NCBI GenBank assembly: GCA_903911165.1
Contig: CAIWCQ010000356.1
Span: 1 to 23,343 of the forward strand
DNA: 23,343 nt
Direction: 5' to 3'
Source: an uncultured Actinomycetes bacterium
GTDB taxonomy: Bacteria; Actinomycetota; Actinomycetes; Mycobacteriales; Mycobacteriaceae
The notes below the pieces were generated by a model, which searched no databases, had not been told where the DNA came from, and worked only from the letters and a program-made list of their open reading frames with translations. Made by a program: the position numbers and the translations under genes. Shown piece by piece: positions 17,417-23,343 of the stretch (the stretch's first letter is position 1; each line of letters opens with the position of its first letter).

Positions 17417-17476
17417 ATCGATTCTGCGTCCAGATCGTCTTTCCGAGCCGCAACGCGATCTGGACGCAGTGTCGAT
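17417..17476. repeat. Large interrupted palindrome downstream of the IclR gene
   Basis: CTGCGTCCAGATCG (17424-17437) and CGATCTGGACGCAG (17456-17469) are perfect inverted copies of 14 bp, with an 18-nt loop. After a 2/2 internal mismatch, ATCGA (17417-17421) pairs with TCGAT (17472-17476). The structure begins 4 nt after the IclR-gene stop. It could terminate that transcript, but no U-run follows, and a dispersed intergenic palindrome is an alternative. Confidence 0.85.
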
Positions 17477-17507
17477 TACCGCCGGGCATCCTGAGACACT
17501 GACATTC

Positions 17508-18002
17508 ATGGGAAGCAAGCAACGCAATCAGATCGTCATGACCGACGAGGAGATCACCGATTTCGTGGCCCGCGGTCGCACCGGCACCATGGCCACTATC
17601 GGCGCGAGTGGCCAGCCGCACCTGGTCGCGATGTGGTACGCCGTCCTCGACGGAGAGATCTGGATCGAGACCAAGGTGAAGTCGCAGAAAGTGGTCAACC
17701 TCCGCCGTAATTCGCGGGTGAGTTTCCTGATCGAGGACGGCATGACTTACGACAGCCTGCGCGGGGTGTCATTCGAGGGCGTCGCGGAGATCCTCGACGA
17801 CCCCGACACCATTTTCGCCGTCGGCGTCAGCGTCTGGGAGCGCTACAACGGCCCCTACACCGACGATCTCAAGCCCGCCGTCGACATGATGATGAACAAG
17901 CGGGTCGCCGTGCGCATCGTCTCTGATCGCGTTCGATCCTGGGACCACCGGAAGCTGGGTCTGCCCGCGATGCCCCTGGCCGGCACTACCGCACCGCAGT
18001 AG
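17508..18002 (+). CDS. F420/flavin-dependent split-barrel (PPOX/FDOR-B) protein
   Basis: A 164-residue protein equivalent to Rv2991. It has the single-domain pyridoxamine-oxidase-like barrel: TGTMATIGASGQPHLVAMWYAV, IWIETKVKSQKVVNLRRN (K and R residues that contact the cofactor phosphate in this family), VSFLIEDG, and LRGVSFEGVAEI. Actinobacterial members of this subgroup commonly bind F420, but some use FMN or haem-related ligands, so the cofactor is not proven. The ending SWDHRKLGLP is typical. ATG 17508 gives MGSKQRN, matching Rv2991; an upstream GTG at 17469 would enter the palindrome and is rejected. fbiD, an F420 synthesis gene, lies 8 kb away. Confidence 0.85.
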   Translation: MGSKQRNQIVMTDEEITDFVARGRTGTMATIGASGQPHLVAMWYAVLDGEIWIETKVKSQKVVNLRRNSRVSFLIEDGMTYDSLRGVSFEGVAEILDDPDTIFAVGVSVWERYNGPYTDDLKPAVDMMMNKRVAVRIVSDRVRSWDHRKLGLPAMPLAGTTAPQ

Positions 18003-18018
18003 ATCGTTCACGTGTCAG

Positions 18019-18024
18019 AAAAAA
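18019..18024 (-). terminator. T-run directly after tRNA-Glu
   Basis: On the minus strand the tRNA-Glu acceptor end is followed by CTTTTTT. This could be the release tract for the tRNA transcript, one of few U-runs in the window. Confidence 0.5.
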
Positions 18025-18025
18025 G

Positions 18026-18098
18026 TACCCCCGATGGGATTCGAACCCACGCTACCGCCGTGAGAGGGCGGCGTCCTAGGCCGCTAGACGACGGGGGC
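18026..18098 (-). tRNA. tRNA-Glu (anticodon CTC)
   Basis: The minus strand reads GCCCCCGTCGTCTAGCGG..., with acceptor pairs GCCCCCG/CGGGGGT, discriminator A and a TTCGAAT T-loop. The anticodon arm CCGCC-CTCTCAC-GGCGG has anticodon CTC, decoding GAG. CCA is not encoded. It is 73 nt long and lies 74 nt after tRNA-Gln. Confidence 0.97.
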
Positions 18099-18172
18099 TA
18101 GAACAATCGACGGCGTGCCATAAAGCACACCGGTAAGAGAGCATATCGCAGCGGCAATTGCCGACATAATTG

Positions 18173-18244
18173 CTGGGGTACCAGGACTCGAACCTAGAAT
18201 GGCTGTACCAGAAACAGCTGTGTTGCCAATTACACCATACCCCA
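18173..18244 (-). tRNA. tRNA-Gln (anticodon CTG)
   Basis: The minus strand reads TGGGGTATGGTGTAATTGG..., with acceptor pairs TGGGGTA/TACCCCA, discriminator G, anticodon arm GCTGT-TTCTGGT-ACAGC (anticodon CTG, codon CAG) and T-loop TTCGAGT. It is 72 nt long with no encoded CCA. It follows gltX, whose enzyme probably glutamylates it before GatCAB amidation. Confidence 0.97.
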
Positions 18245-18254
18245 ATAACTACCC

Positions 18255-18260
18255 ATAATA
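18255..18260 (-). promoter_or_regulatory. Likely -10 box of the tRNA-Gln/tRNA-Glu pair
   Basis: TATTAT (18260 to 18255, minus) would start RNA near 18248, just before the tRNA-Gln 5' end. A matching -35 is weak. It lies in the ~107-nt gap after gltX, so the tRNAs need not depend on readthrough. Confidence 0.45.
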
Positions 18261-18351
18261 GCTGCTCAGTGCGGTTTTCACCGACCCACCACAGGCCGAC
18301 GCGCAACGACTGACAGCTCTTTCGGGCCGTCGAGGACACTACCAAAGATCC

Positions 18352-19863
18352 TCACTGGATCCCGTTGCGGGCCGCGCGCAGTCGGGCCAGGCTGCGGTCG
18401 CGGCCCAGCAGTTCCAGTGACTCGTACAACGGCGGGCTGACGGTCGAACCCGTTACCGCGACGCGGATCGGACCGAATGCCTTGCGCGGCTTGAGCCCCA
18501 GTCCGTCGATCAGCGCGCCCTTCAGCGCCTCTTCGATACCCCCCGCAGTCCACGACGACACCTCGTCGAGGGCCGCGCACGCCGAGTCGAGCACGCCGGC
18601 GGAATCCGGGCCGAGTTCCTTGGCCGCCGCCACCGGGTCGATCGAGTAATGGTCGTCGTTGAAGAACTTCATCAGACCCCACGCGTCCGACAGCACCACA
18701 ATCCGCGTCTGCACCAGTTCTGCAGCGACCGCGAAATCGGCCTCGCCCAAACCTGTGTCGTACCCGTGGTCGCCGAAGAAAGACCGCAGCCGGCCGGCGA
18801 ACTCGTCGGCGCTGAGCAGACGGATGTGTTCGGCGTTGATGGCGTCGGCCTTCTTCTGATCGAAACGCGCCGGATTGGAATTGACGTCGATGACGTCGAA
18901 CGCGCGCGCCATCTCCGCCAGGCTGAAGATGTCGTGATCGTCGGCGATCGACCACCCCAGCAGCGCCAGATAGTTCAACAGACCCTCGGGAATGAAGCCG
19001 CGGTCGCGATGCAGAAACAGATTGGACTGCGGATCACGTTTCGACAGTTTCTTGGTGCCATCGCCGAGGACCGTCGGCAGATGGGCGTACTCCGGAACGC
19101 AATCGCCGACACCGATCCGGATCAGGGCACGGTGCAGGGCGATCTGTCGCGGCGTCGACGGCAGAAGGTCCTCACCGCGCAGCACATGGGTGATCCTCAT
19201 CAGCGCATCATCGACCGGGTTGACCAGGGTATACAGCGGATCTCCATTCGCCCGCGTGAGTGCGAAGTCAGGCACCGTTCCGGCCGCGAACGTCGTCTCA
19301 CCCCGGACCAGATCGCCCCAGCTGATGTCCTCATCGGGCATCCGCAGGCGCAAGACCGGGTTGCGGCCCTCGGCGAGGTATTCGGCACGCTGGGCTTCGG
19401 TGAGGTCGCGGTCGTAATTGTCGTAACCCATCTTCGGATTACGCCCGGCGGCAATATGGCGGGCCTCGACCTCCTCGGGACTCGAGTAGGCCGGGTAGGC
19501 ATCACCAGACTCCACCAATCGCGCCACCACATCGCGGTAGAGATCGCCGCGCTGGGACTGCCGGTACGGGCCGTACGGCCCACCGATCTCCGGACCCTCA
19601 TCCCAGTCCAGCCCCAACCATCGCAGCGCGTCCAGGATCGCGGCGTAACTCTCCTCGGAATCTCGCGCGGCGTCGGTGTCCTCGATACGGAACACGAACG
19701 CCCCGCCGGTATGCCGGGCGTAGGCCCAGTTGAACAGCGCCGTGCGCACCAGGCCGACGTGCGGAGTTCCGGTCGGTGATGGGCAAAACCGCACCCGCAC
19801 CGGCACTGTCACGGGCACTGTCACGGGCACGGGCACGGGCACGGGCACGGGAGCAGCCATCAT
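18352..19863 (-). CDS. gltX: Glutamyl-tRNA synthetase, probably non-discriminating
   Basis: Charges tRNA-Glu and, in bacteria lacking GlnRS such as mycobacteria, also misacylates tRNA-Gln for GatCAB. From ATG 19863 it is 503 aa (M. tuberculosis about 490). The class I signatures are [11 protein letters not shown] (HIGH-type, 27-37) and [11 protein letters not shown] (KMSKS-type, 271-281). [22 protein letters not shown] marks the catalytic domain, and the C-terminal helical anticodon-binding domain begins near 330. The first ~24 residues are a (PV)n/PVTV low-complexity run coded by a hexamer repeat (19804-19851), absent from the MTATETVRVRF start I recall from M. tuberculosis. Its ATG overlaps the FAH stop (ATGA), so the two are translationally coupled. 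Confidence 0.96.
   Translation of the reverse strand: MMAAPVPVPVPVPVTVPVTVPVRVRFCPSPTGTPHVGLVRTALFNWAYARHTGGAFVFRIEDTDAARDSEESYAAILDALRWLGLDWDEGPEIGGPYGPYRQSQRGDLYRDVVARLVESGDAYPAYSSPEEVEARHIAAGRNPKMGYDNYDRDLTEAQRAEYLAEGRNPVLRLRMPDEDISWGDLVRGETTFAAGTVPDFALTRANGDPLYTLVNPVDDALMRITHVLRGEDLLPSTPRQIALHRALIRIGVGDCVPEYAHLPTVLGDGTKKLSKRDPQSNLFLHRDRGFIPEGLLNYLALLGWSIADDHDIFSLAEMARAFDVIDVNSNPARFDQKKADAINAEHIRLLSADEFAGRLRSFFGDHGYDTGLGEADFAVAAELVQTRIVVLSDAWGLMKFFNDDHYSIDPVAAAKELGPDSAGVLDSACAALDEVSSWTAGGIEEALKGALIDGLGLKPRKAFGPIRVAVTGSTVSPPLYESLELLGRDRSLARLRAARNGIQ
19804..19851 (-). repeat. GTG-containing hexamer microsatellite at the gltX start
   Basis: On the plus strand, two copies of CACTGTCACGGG (19804-19827) are followed by four perfect CACGGG units (19828-19851). 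On the coding strand this is CCCGTG x4 then CCCGTGACAGTG x2, read as [16 protein letters not shown]. Every valine codon in it is GTG, an in-frame possible start codon. Confidence 0.95.
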
Positions 19864-20639
19864 GGGCCCTTCCGGACCACGGGGTTGGTCAGCATGCCGA
19901 TGCCCTCGATCCAGACGCTGACGGTGTCACCGTTTTCAATCGGTCCGACACCGGCCGGTGTTCCGGTGAGGATCAGGTCGCCGGGCAGCAGTGTCATCAC
20001 CGCCGAGATCCATTCGATGATGGCACCGATGTCGTGAATCATCAGCGACGTCCGACTGTGCTGACGCACAATCCCGTTGACCTCGGTGCGGATCTCCAAG
20101 TCTGACGGGTCGAGATCGGTGACGATCCACGGCCCCACCGGGCAAAACGTGTCGTGACCCTTGGCGCGCATCCACTGCCCGTCCGCCTGCTGCTGATCGC
20201 GGGCCGAGACGTCGTTGGCGATGGTGTACCCGAGGATGTTCTCGGCTGCCCGGGCGGCGGGGACGTCCTTGCACGGCCGGCCGATCACCACGGCCAGTTC
20301 GCCCTCGTGGTGCACCGGCGAAGCAGTGGCGGGCAGGACGATCGGCACGCTGGGCCCGATGATCGAGGTGTTGGGCTTGAGGAAGATGATCGGATCTTCC
20401 GGAGCGGTATCGCCGCCCATCTCGATGACGTGCTCGAGGTAGTTCTTGCCCATGCACACCACCTTGCTGGCCAGAATCGGCGCCAGCAGTCGCACCTCGG
20501 CCAGCGGCCAGGACCGCCCGGTGAAGGTCGGGGTGCCAAAGGGATGTTCGGCGATCTCTCGGACGACTTCGGCACCCGCGTCGCCTTCGACGCTGACGAA
20601 GGCGACCCCGTCGGGGCTGGCGATACGACCAAGGCGCAT
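19860..20639 (-). CDS. Fumarylacetoacetate hydrolase family protein
   Basis: A 259-residue FAH-fold protein, the counterpart of Rv2993c. Members hydrolyse C-C bonds in acylpyruvates or isomerise/decarboxylate related diacids, using a divalent metal. Metal ligands are E112 and E114 ([11 protein letters not shown]) and D143 ([10 protein letters not shown]); KNYLEH (65-70), FLKPNTS and [14 protein letters not shown] are further family signatures. The true substrate cannot be read from sequence. It lies 17 nt after leuB and overlaps gltX, an association with leuB and gltX that is conserved in mycobacteria but metabolically unexplained. ATG 20639 has no good ribosome-binding site; TAGGCT ends 7 nt before it, suggesting an internal leaderless promoter. 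Confidence 0.9.
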   Translation of the reverse strand: MRLGRIASPDGVAFVSVEGDAGAEVVREIAEHPFGTPTFTGRSWPLAEVRLLAPILASKVVCMGKNYLEHVIEMGGDTAPEDPIIFLKPNTSIIGPSVPIVLPATASPVHHEGELAVVIGRPCKDVPAARAAENILGYTIANDVSARDQQQADGQWMRAKGHDTFCPVGPWIVTDLDPSDLEIRTEVNGIVRQHSRTSLMIHDIGAIIEWISAVMTLLPGDLILTGTPAGVGPIENGDTVSVWIEGIGMLTNPVVRKGP

Positions 20640-20646
20640 TCGGGTG

Positions 20647-20652
20647 AGCCTA
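20647..20652 (-). promoter_or_regulatory. Putative internal -10 box for leaderless FAH–gltX mRNA
   Basis: TAGGCT (20652 to 20647, minus) is followed by 7 nt and the FAH ATG. It lies in the 17-nt leuB-FAH gap, so FAH-gltX could be transcribed separately from leuB. The same hexamer precedes serA. Confidence 0.4.
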
Positions 20653-20656
20653 GCGC

Positions 20657-21667
20657 TTAGAGCCGGGCGCGAATCCGCTCGCCGACCTCACGGGTGGATA
20701 GCGTCGCCTCGCCACGAGTGGCCAGATGGTCGGCAACCGCGGCATCCACCCGCGCCGCGGCGACATCCTCACCGATGTGGTTCAGCAGCAACGCAACGCT
20801 CATCACCGCGGCAGTCGGGTCGGCGATGCCCTGGCCCGCGATGTCGGGGGCACTGCCGTGCACCGGTTCAAACATCGACGGGTTGGTTCCGGTCGCGTCG
20901 ATATTGCCGCTGGCGGCCAAGCCGATTCCGCCGCTCACCGCAGCGGCGAGGTCGGTGATGATGTCGCCGAAAAGGTTGTCGGTGACGATGACGTCGAACC
21001 GGCCAGGATCGGTGACCATATAGATGGTGGCCGCGTCGATGTGCTGATAGGCGACCTCGACGTCCGGATACTCGGCACCGACCTCGCTGACCACCCGTGA
21101 CCACAGGCCGCCGGCGAAGGCCAGCACATTGGTTTTGTGCACCAGCGTCAGGTGGTTGCGCCGCTTGCGCGCCAGAGCGAACGCGTAACGCACCACCCGG
21201 TTGACGCCGAACGCGGTATTGAGGCTCACCTCGGTGGCGACCTCGTGCGGCGTGCCGACGCGGATCGCGCCGCCGGTTCCGGTGTAGGGGCCCTCGGTGC
21301 CCTCCCGAACCACGACGAAGTCGATGGCCGGATTGCCGGCCAGCGGGCTGATCACACCTGAATAGAGCCGACTCGGGCGCAGGTTGACATGGTGGTCCAG
21401 GGCGAACCGGGTCTTCAGTAGCAGGCCGCGTTCGAGCACACCGCTGGGCACCGACGGATCGCCGATCGCACCCAGCAGGATGGCGTCATGGGTGCGCAGT
21501 TCATCGATAACGCCTTCGGGAAGCACCTCGCCGGTCGCGTGGTAGCGCCGCGCGCCCAGGTCGTAGTTGGTCGTCTCGACACCGGGGCGCACCACGTCGA
21601 GCACTGACAGGGCCTCACCGATGACTTCCGGGCCGATACCGTCGCCCGCGATCACTGCGAGTTTCAT
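20657..21667 (-). CDS. leuB: 3-isopropylmalate dehydrogenase
   Basis: Oxidatively decarboxylates 3-isopropylmalate with NAD+, the third leucine-specific step. The 336-residue protein opens [15 protein letters not shown] and has [50 protein letters not shown], the VHKTNVL lysine region and [21 protein letters not shown] (metal-binding aspartates), all in the family order. It resembles the shorter mycobacterial type. ATG 21667 is preceded by AGGAGGAG about 8 nt upstream. It lies 49 nt after serA in the same direction, so they are likely one transcript. Confidence 0.97.
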   Translation of the reverse strand: MKLAVIAGDGIGPEVIGEALSVLDVVRPGVETTNYDLGARRYHATGEVLPEGVIDELRTHDAILLGAIGDPSVPSGVLERGLLLKTRFALDHHVNLRPSRLYSGVISPLAGNPAIDFVVVREGTEGPYTGTGGAIRVGTPHEVATEVSLNTAFGVNRVVRYAFALARKRRNHLTLVHKTNVLAFAGGLWSRVVSEVGAEYPDVEVAYQHIDAATIYMVTDPGRFDVIVTDNLFGDIITDLAAAVSGGIGLAASGNIDATGTNPSMFEPVHGSAPDIAGQGIADPTAAVMSVALLLNHIGEDVAAARVDAAVADHLATRGEATLSTREVGERIRARL

Positions 21668-21716
21668 CGGCGCCGCTCCTCCTCATCGCTTCGCTCTGCA
21701 TCGTCGGCGGCGCGTT

Positions 21717-23303
21717 TCACGACAGGTCAACCACTTCCAGCGTGCCGGCCTCCACGGCCGCACCGATGGCCGCCCGCGCGTCGGCGGGCACATCGCGGTC
21801 CAGTCGCAGCATGACCGTGGCGCCCAGGCCGCTGGCGTCCTGACTCATCTGGGCGGCGAGGATGTTCACCCCGGCACTGCCGAGCAGGGTACCGATCTTG
21901 CCCAGCGCACCCGGCTGGTCGCTGTAGTGCAGGATCAGGTTCACACCCTCAGCGCGTAGGTCAAAGCTGCGGCCGTTGATTCCCACCACTTTCTGGGTCT
22001 GCTGGGGACCCGACAATGTGCCGGAGACGTTGACCGCGGAACCGTCGGGCGAGACCACCTTCACATCGACCAGGCTGCGATGGTTGGGGCTCTCGGTGCG
22101 CGTGCTCAGATCGGCGGACAGGCCGCGCTCGGCGGCCATACTCGGGGCATTGACGAATGTCACCTGCTGGTCAGTCATTGTCGAGAAGAGTCCGCGCAGT
22201 GCCGAGAGTTTAAGGACCCCAACATCTTCGGAGGCGAGCTCACCGCTGACGGTCACCGACAGGTTACTCGGCGGCTCCGTCGACAGCGCCCCGACGAGCA
22301 GACCGAGTTTGCGCACCAGATCCAGCCACGGCGCAACCTCCTCGCTGACCACACCGCCACCGACGTTGACCGCATCAGGCACGAACTCCCCGGCCATGGC
22401 CAGCTTGACGCTCGCGGCGACGTCGGTGCCGGCCCGGTCCTGAGCCTCTGAAGTCGACGCGCCAAGATGCGGGGTGACGATCGCCTGCGGCAGATCGAAC
22501 AACGGGCTGTCAGTGCAGGGCTCGGTGGCGAACACATCCAGACCCGCAGCGCGCACATGACCGCTGGTGATCGCATCGGCCAGAGCCTGCTCGTCGATGA
22601 GGCCGCCGCGGGCGGCGTTGACGATGATCACCCCCGGCTTGGTCTTGGCCAACGCCTCTCTGCCCAGCAGACCCGCAGTCTCCTTGGTCTTGGGCAGGTG
22701 CACCGAGATGAAGTCGGCGCGGGCCAGTACGTCATCCAACGGCAGCAATTCGATGCCGAGCTGGGCAGCCCGGGCGGCCGGAACGTAAGGGTCGTAGGCG
22801 ATGATGTGGGTGCCGAAGGCGGCCAGTCTCGCGGCCACCAGTTGCCCGATGCGGCCCAGGCCCACCACGCCGACCGTCTTGCCGAAGATCTCGGTGCCGT
22901 TGAACGACGAGCGCTTCCAGGTGTGCTCATGCAGGGTCGCATCGGCCGCCGGGATCTGCCGCGCCGCGGCCAGCATGAGCGCAATCGCATGCTCAGCGGC
23001 GCTGTGAATGTTGGAGGTGGGTGCATTGACCACCAGAACGCCGGCCGCGGTGGCGGCATCCACGTCGACGTTGTCAAGACCGACACCGGCACGCGCAATG
23101 ATCTTGAGTCTGGGTGCGGCGGCAATCACCTCGGCGTCGACGGTAGTGGCCGATCGCACCAGGAGTGCGTCGGCGTCGACGACCGCCTCCAGCAGTTTCG
23201 GGCGGTCCGGGCCGTCGACCCAGCGGACCTCGACCTGATCTCCCAGGGCGGCGACGGTCGAGGGGGCGAGTTTGTCGGCGATCAGTACAACGGGCAGAGT
23301 CAC
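21717..23303 (-). CDS. serA: D-3-phosphoglycerate dehydrogenase, long form with ASB and ACT domains
   Basis: Commits 3-phosphoglycerate to serine synthesis. The 528-residue protein is the type I form found in M. tuberculosis. It has the NAD-binding loop [10 protein letters not shown] (145-154) with D171 at the end of the second strand, and the catalytic residues R232 (NAARGG), E261 (DVFATEP) and H279 (PHLGAST). An intervening allosteric-substrate-binding domain follows at about 320-450, then the C-terminal ACT domain [17 protein letters not shown], which binds serine as feedback inhibitor. Start is GTG 23303, giving [15 protein letters not shown]. No ribosome-binding site precedes it; TAGGCT lies 6 nt upstream, predicting a leaderless mRNA. 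Confidence 0.97.
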   Translation of the reverse strand: MTLPVVLIADKLAPSTVAALGDQVEVRWVDGPDRPKLLEAVVDADALLVRSATTVDAEVIAAAPRLKIIARAGVGLDNVDVDAATAAGVLVVNAPTSNIHSAAEHAIALMLAAARQIPAADATLHEHTWKRSSFNGTEIFGKTVGVVGLGRIGQLVAARLAAFGTHIIAYDPYVPAARAAQLGIELLPLDDVLARADFISVHLPKTKETAGLLGREALAKTKPGVIIVNAARGGLIDEQALADAITSGHVRAAGLDVFATEPCTDSPLFDLPQAIVTPHLGASTSEAQDRAGTDVAASVKLAMAGEFVPDAVNVGGGVVSEEVAPWLDLVRKLGLLVGALSTEPPSNLSVTVSGELASEDVGVLKLSALRGLFSTMTDQQVTFVNAPSMAAERGLSADLSTRTESPNHRSLVDVKVVSPDGSAVNVSGTLSGPQQTQKVVGINGRSFDLRAEGVNLILHYSDQPGALGKIGTLLGSAGVNILAAQMSQDASGLGATVMLRLDRDVPADARAAIGAAVEAGTLEVVDLS

Positions 23304-23309
23304 CGGGAC

Positions 23310-23315
23310 AGCCTA
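23310..23315 (-). promoter_or_regulatory. Putative -10 box for leaderless serA mRNA
   Basis: TAGGCT (23315 to 23310, minus) is followed by exactly 6 nt (GTCCCG) and the GTG start. The 40 bases remaining to the window edge show no ribosome-binding site. Confidence 0.5.
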
Positions 23316-23343
23316 AAGGGCCGGGATTGAGGTGTAATCGGTA

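Noticed and set aside
18649..19779. Plus-strand 376-aa ORF opposite gltX
   Set aside because: Antisense shadow; low-complexity composition and no family motifs, while gltX has both class I signatures.

Overview
This window is a high-GC actinobacterial chromosome segment that is almost certainly mycobacterial. The order recG – DAK2/YloV – rpmB – ung – thiL – DUF3515 – ddl – gpsA – fbiD – ppk – mutT1 – hupB – leuD – leuC – IclR regulator – F420-type split barrel – tRNA-Glu – tRNA-Gln – gltX – FAH – leuB – serA follows, from memory, the M. tuberculosis Rv2973c–Rv2996c neighbourhood. Three genes look extra relative to that layout: a secreted GH6 cellulase between ung and thiL, and a cystathionine-gamma-lyase-like enzyme plus a small NTF2-like lipoprotein between gpsA and ddl. 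They point to an environmental (Mycolicibacterium-like) species rather than the M. tuberculosis complex; this species inference was not tested by a search.

Layout. 1-2021 (minus): the start of recG and a full-length DAK2-domain protein. 2297-2491 (plus): zinc-type ribosomal protein L28, convergent with ung (minus). 3256-4287 (plus): GH6 cellulase, convergent with thiL (minus). 5342-7514: DUF3515 membrane protein (plus), ddl (minus), lipoprotein (plus). 7537-9677 (minus): the gpsA–PLP-enzyme pair with overlapping stop and start. 9766-13567 (plus): fbiD, ppk1 and mutT1, ending at a strong hairpin shared with convergent hupB. 13660-16665 (minus): hupB, leuD, leuC. 16712-18002 (plus): LtbR/NdgR-like IclR regulator and an F420/flavin split-barrel protein. 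18026-23303 (minus): serA, leuB, FAH, gltX, tRNA-Gln and tRNA-Glu.

Functional themes. Leucine synthesis is encoded by leuCD, divergent from their probable regulator, and by leuB. Serine synthesis is encoded by serA. gltX sits directly upstream of the two tRNAs that a non-discriminating GluRS charges in bacteria lacking GlnRS. Coenzyme F420 appears through FbiD (biosynthesis) and a split-barrel protein of the kind that uses it. Phosphate and nucleotide housekeeping appears through ppk1 and mutT1. Cell-wall and lipid precursors appear through ddl and gpsA.

The window holds no phage, IS element, CRISPR array or obvious new multi-gene system. The noteworthy signals are small-scale: (1) a GTG-containing hexamer microsatellite at the very start of the essential gltX gene; (2) a 120-bp tandem duplication that lengthens the basic tail of HupB; (3) a 60-nt interrupted palindrome between the IclR gene and the split-barrel gene; (4) a recurring arrangement in which a TANNNT -10 box lies 6-7 nt before the start codon of six genes, predicting leaderless mRNAs; and (5) an extremely compact divergent leuC/IclR promoter with a palindrome over one -10 box.
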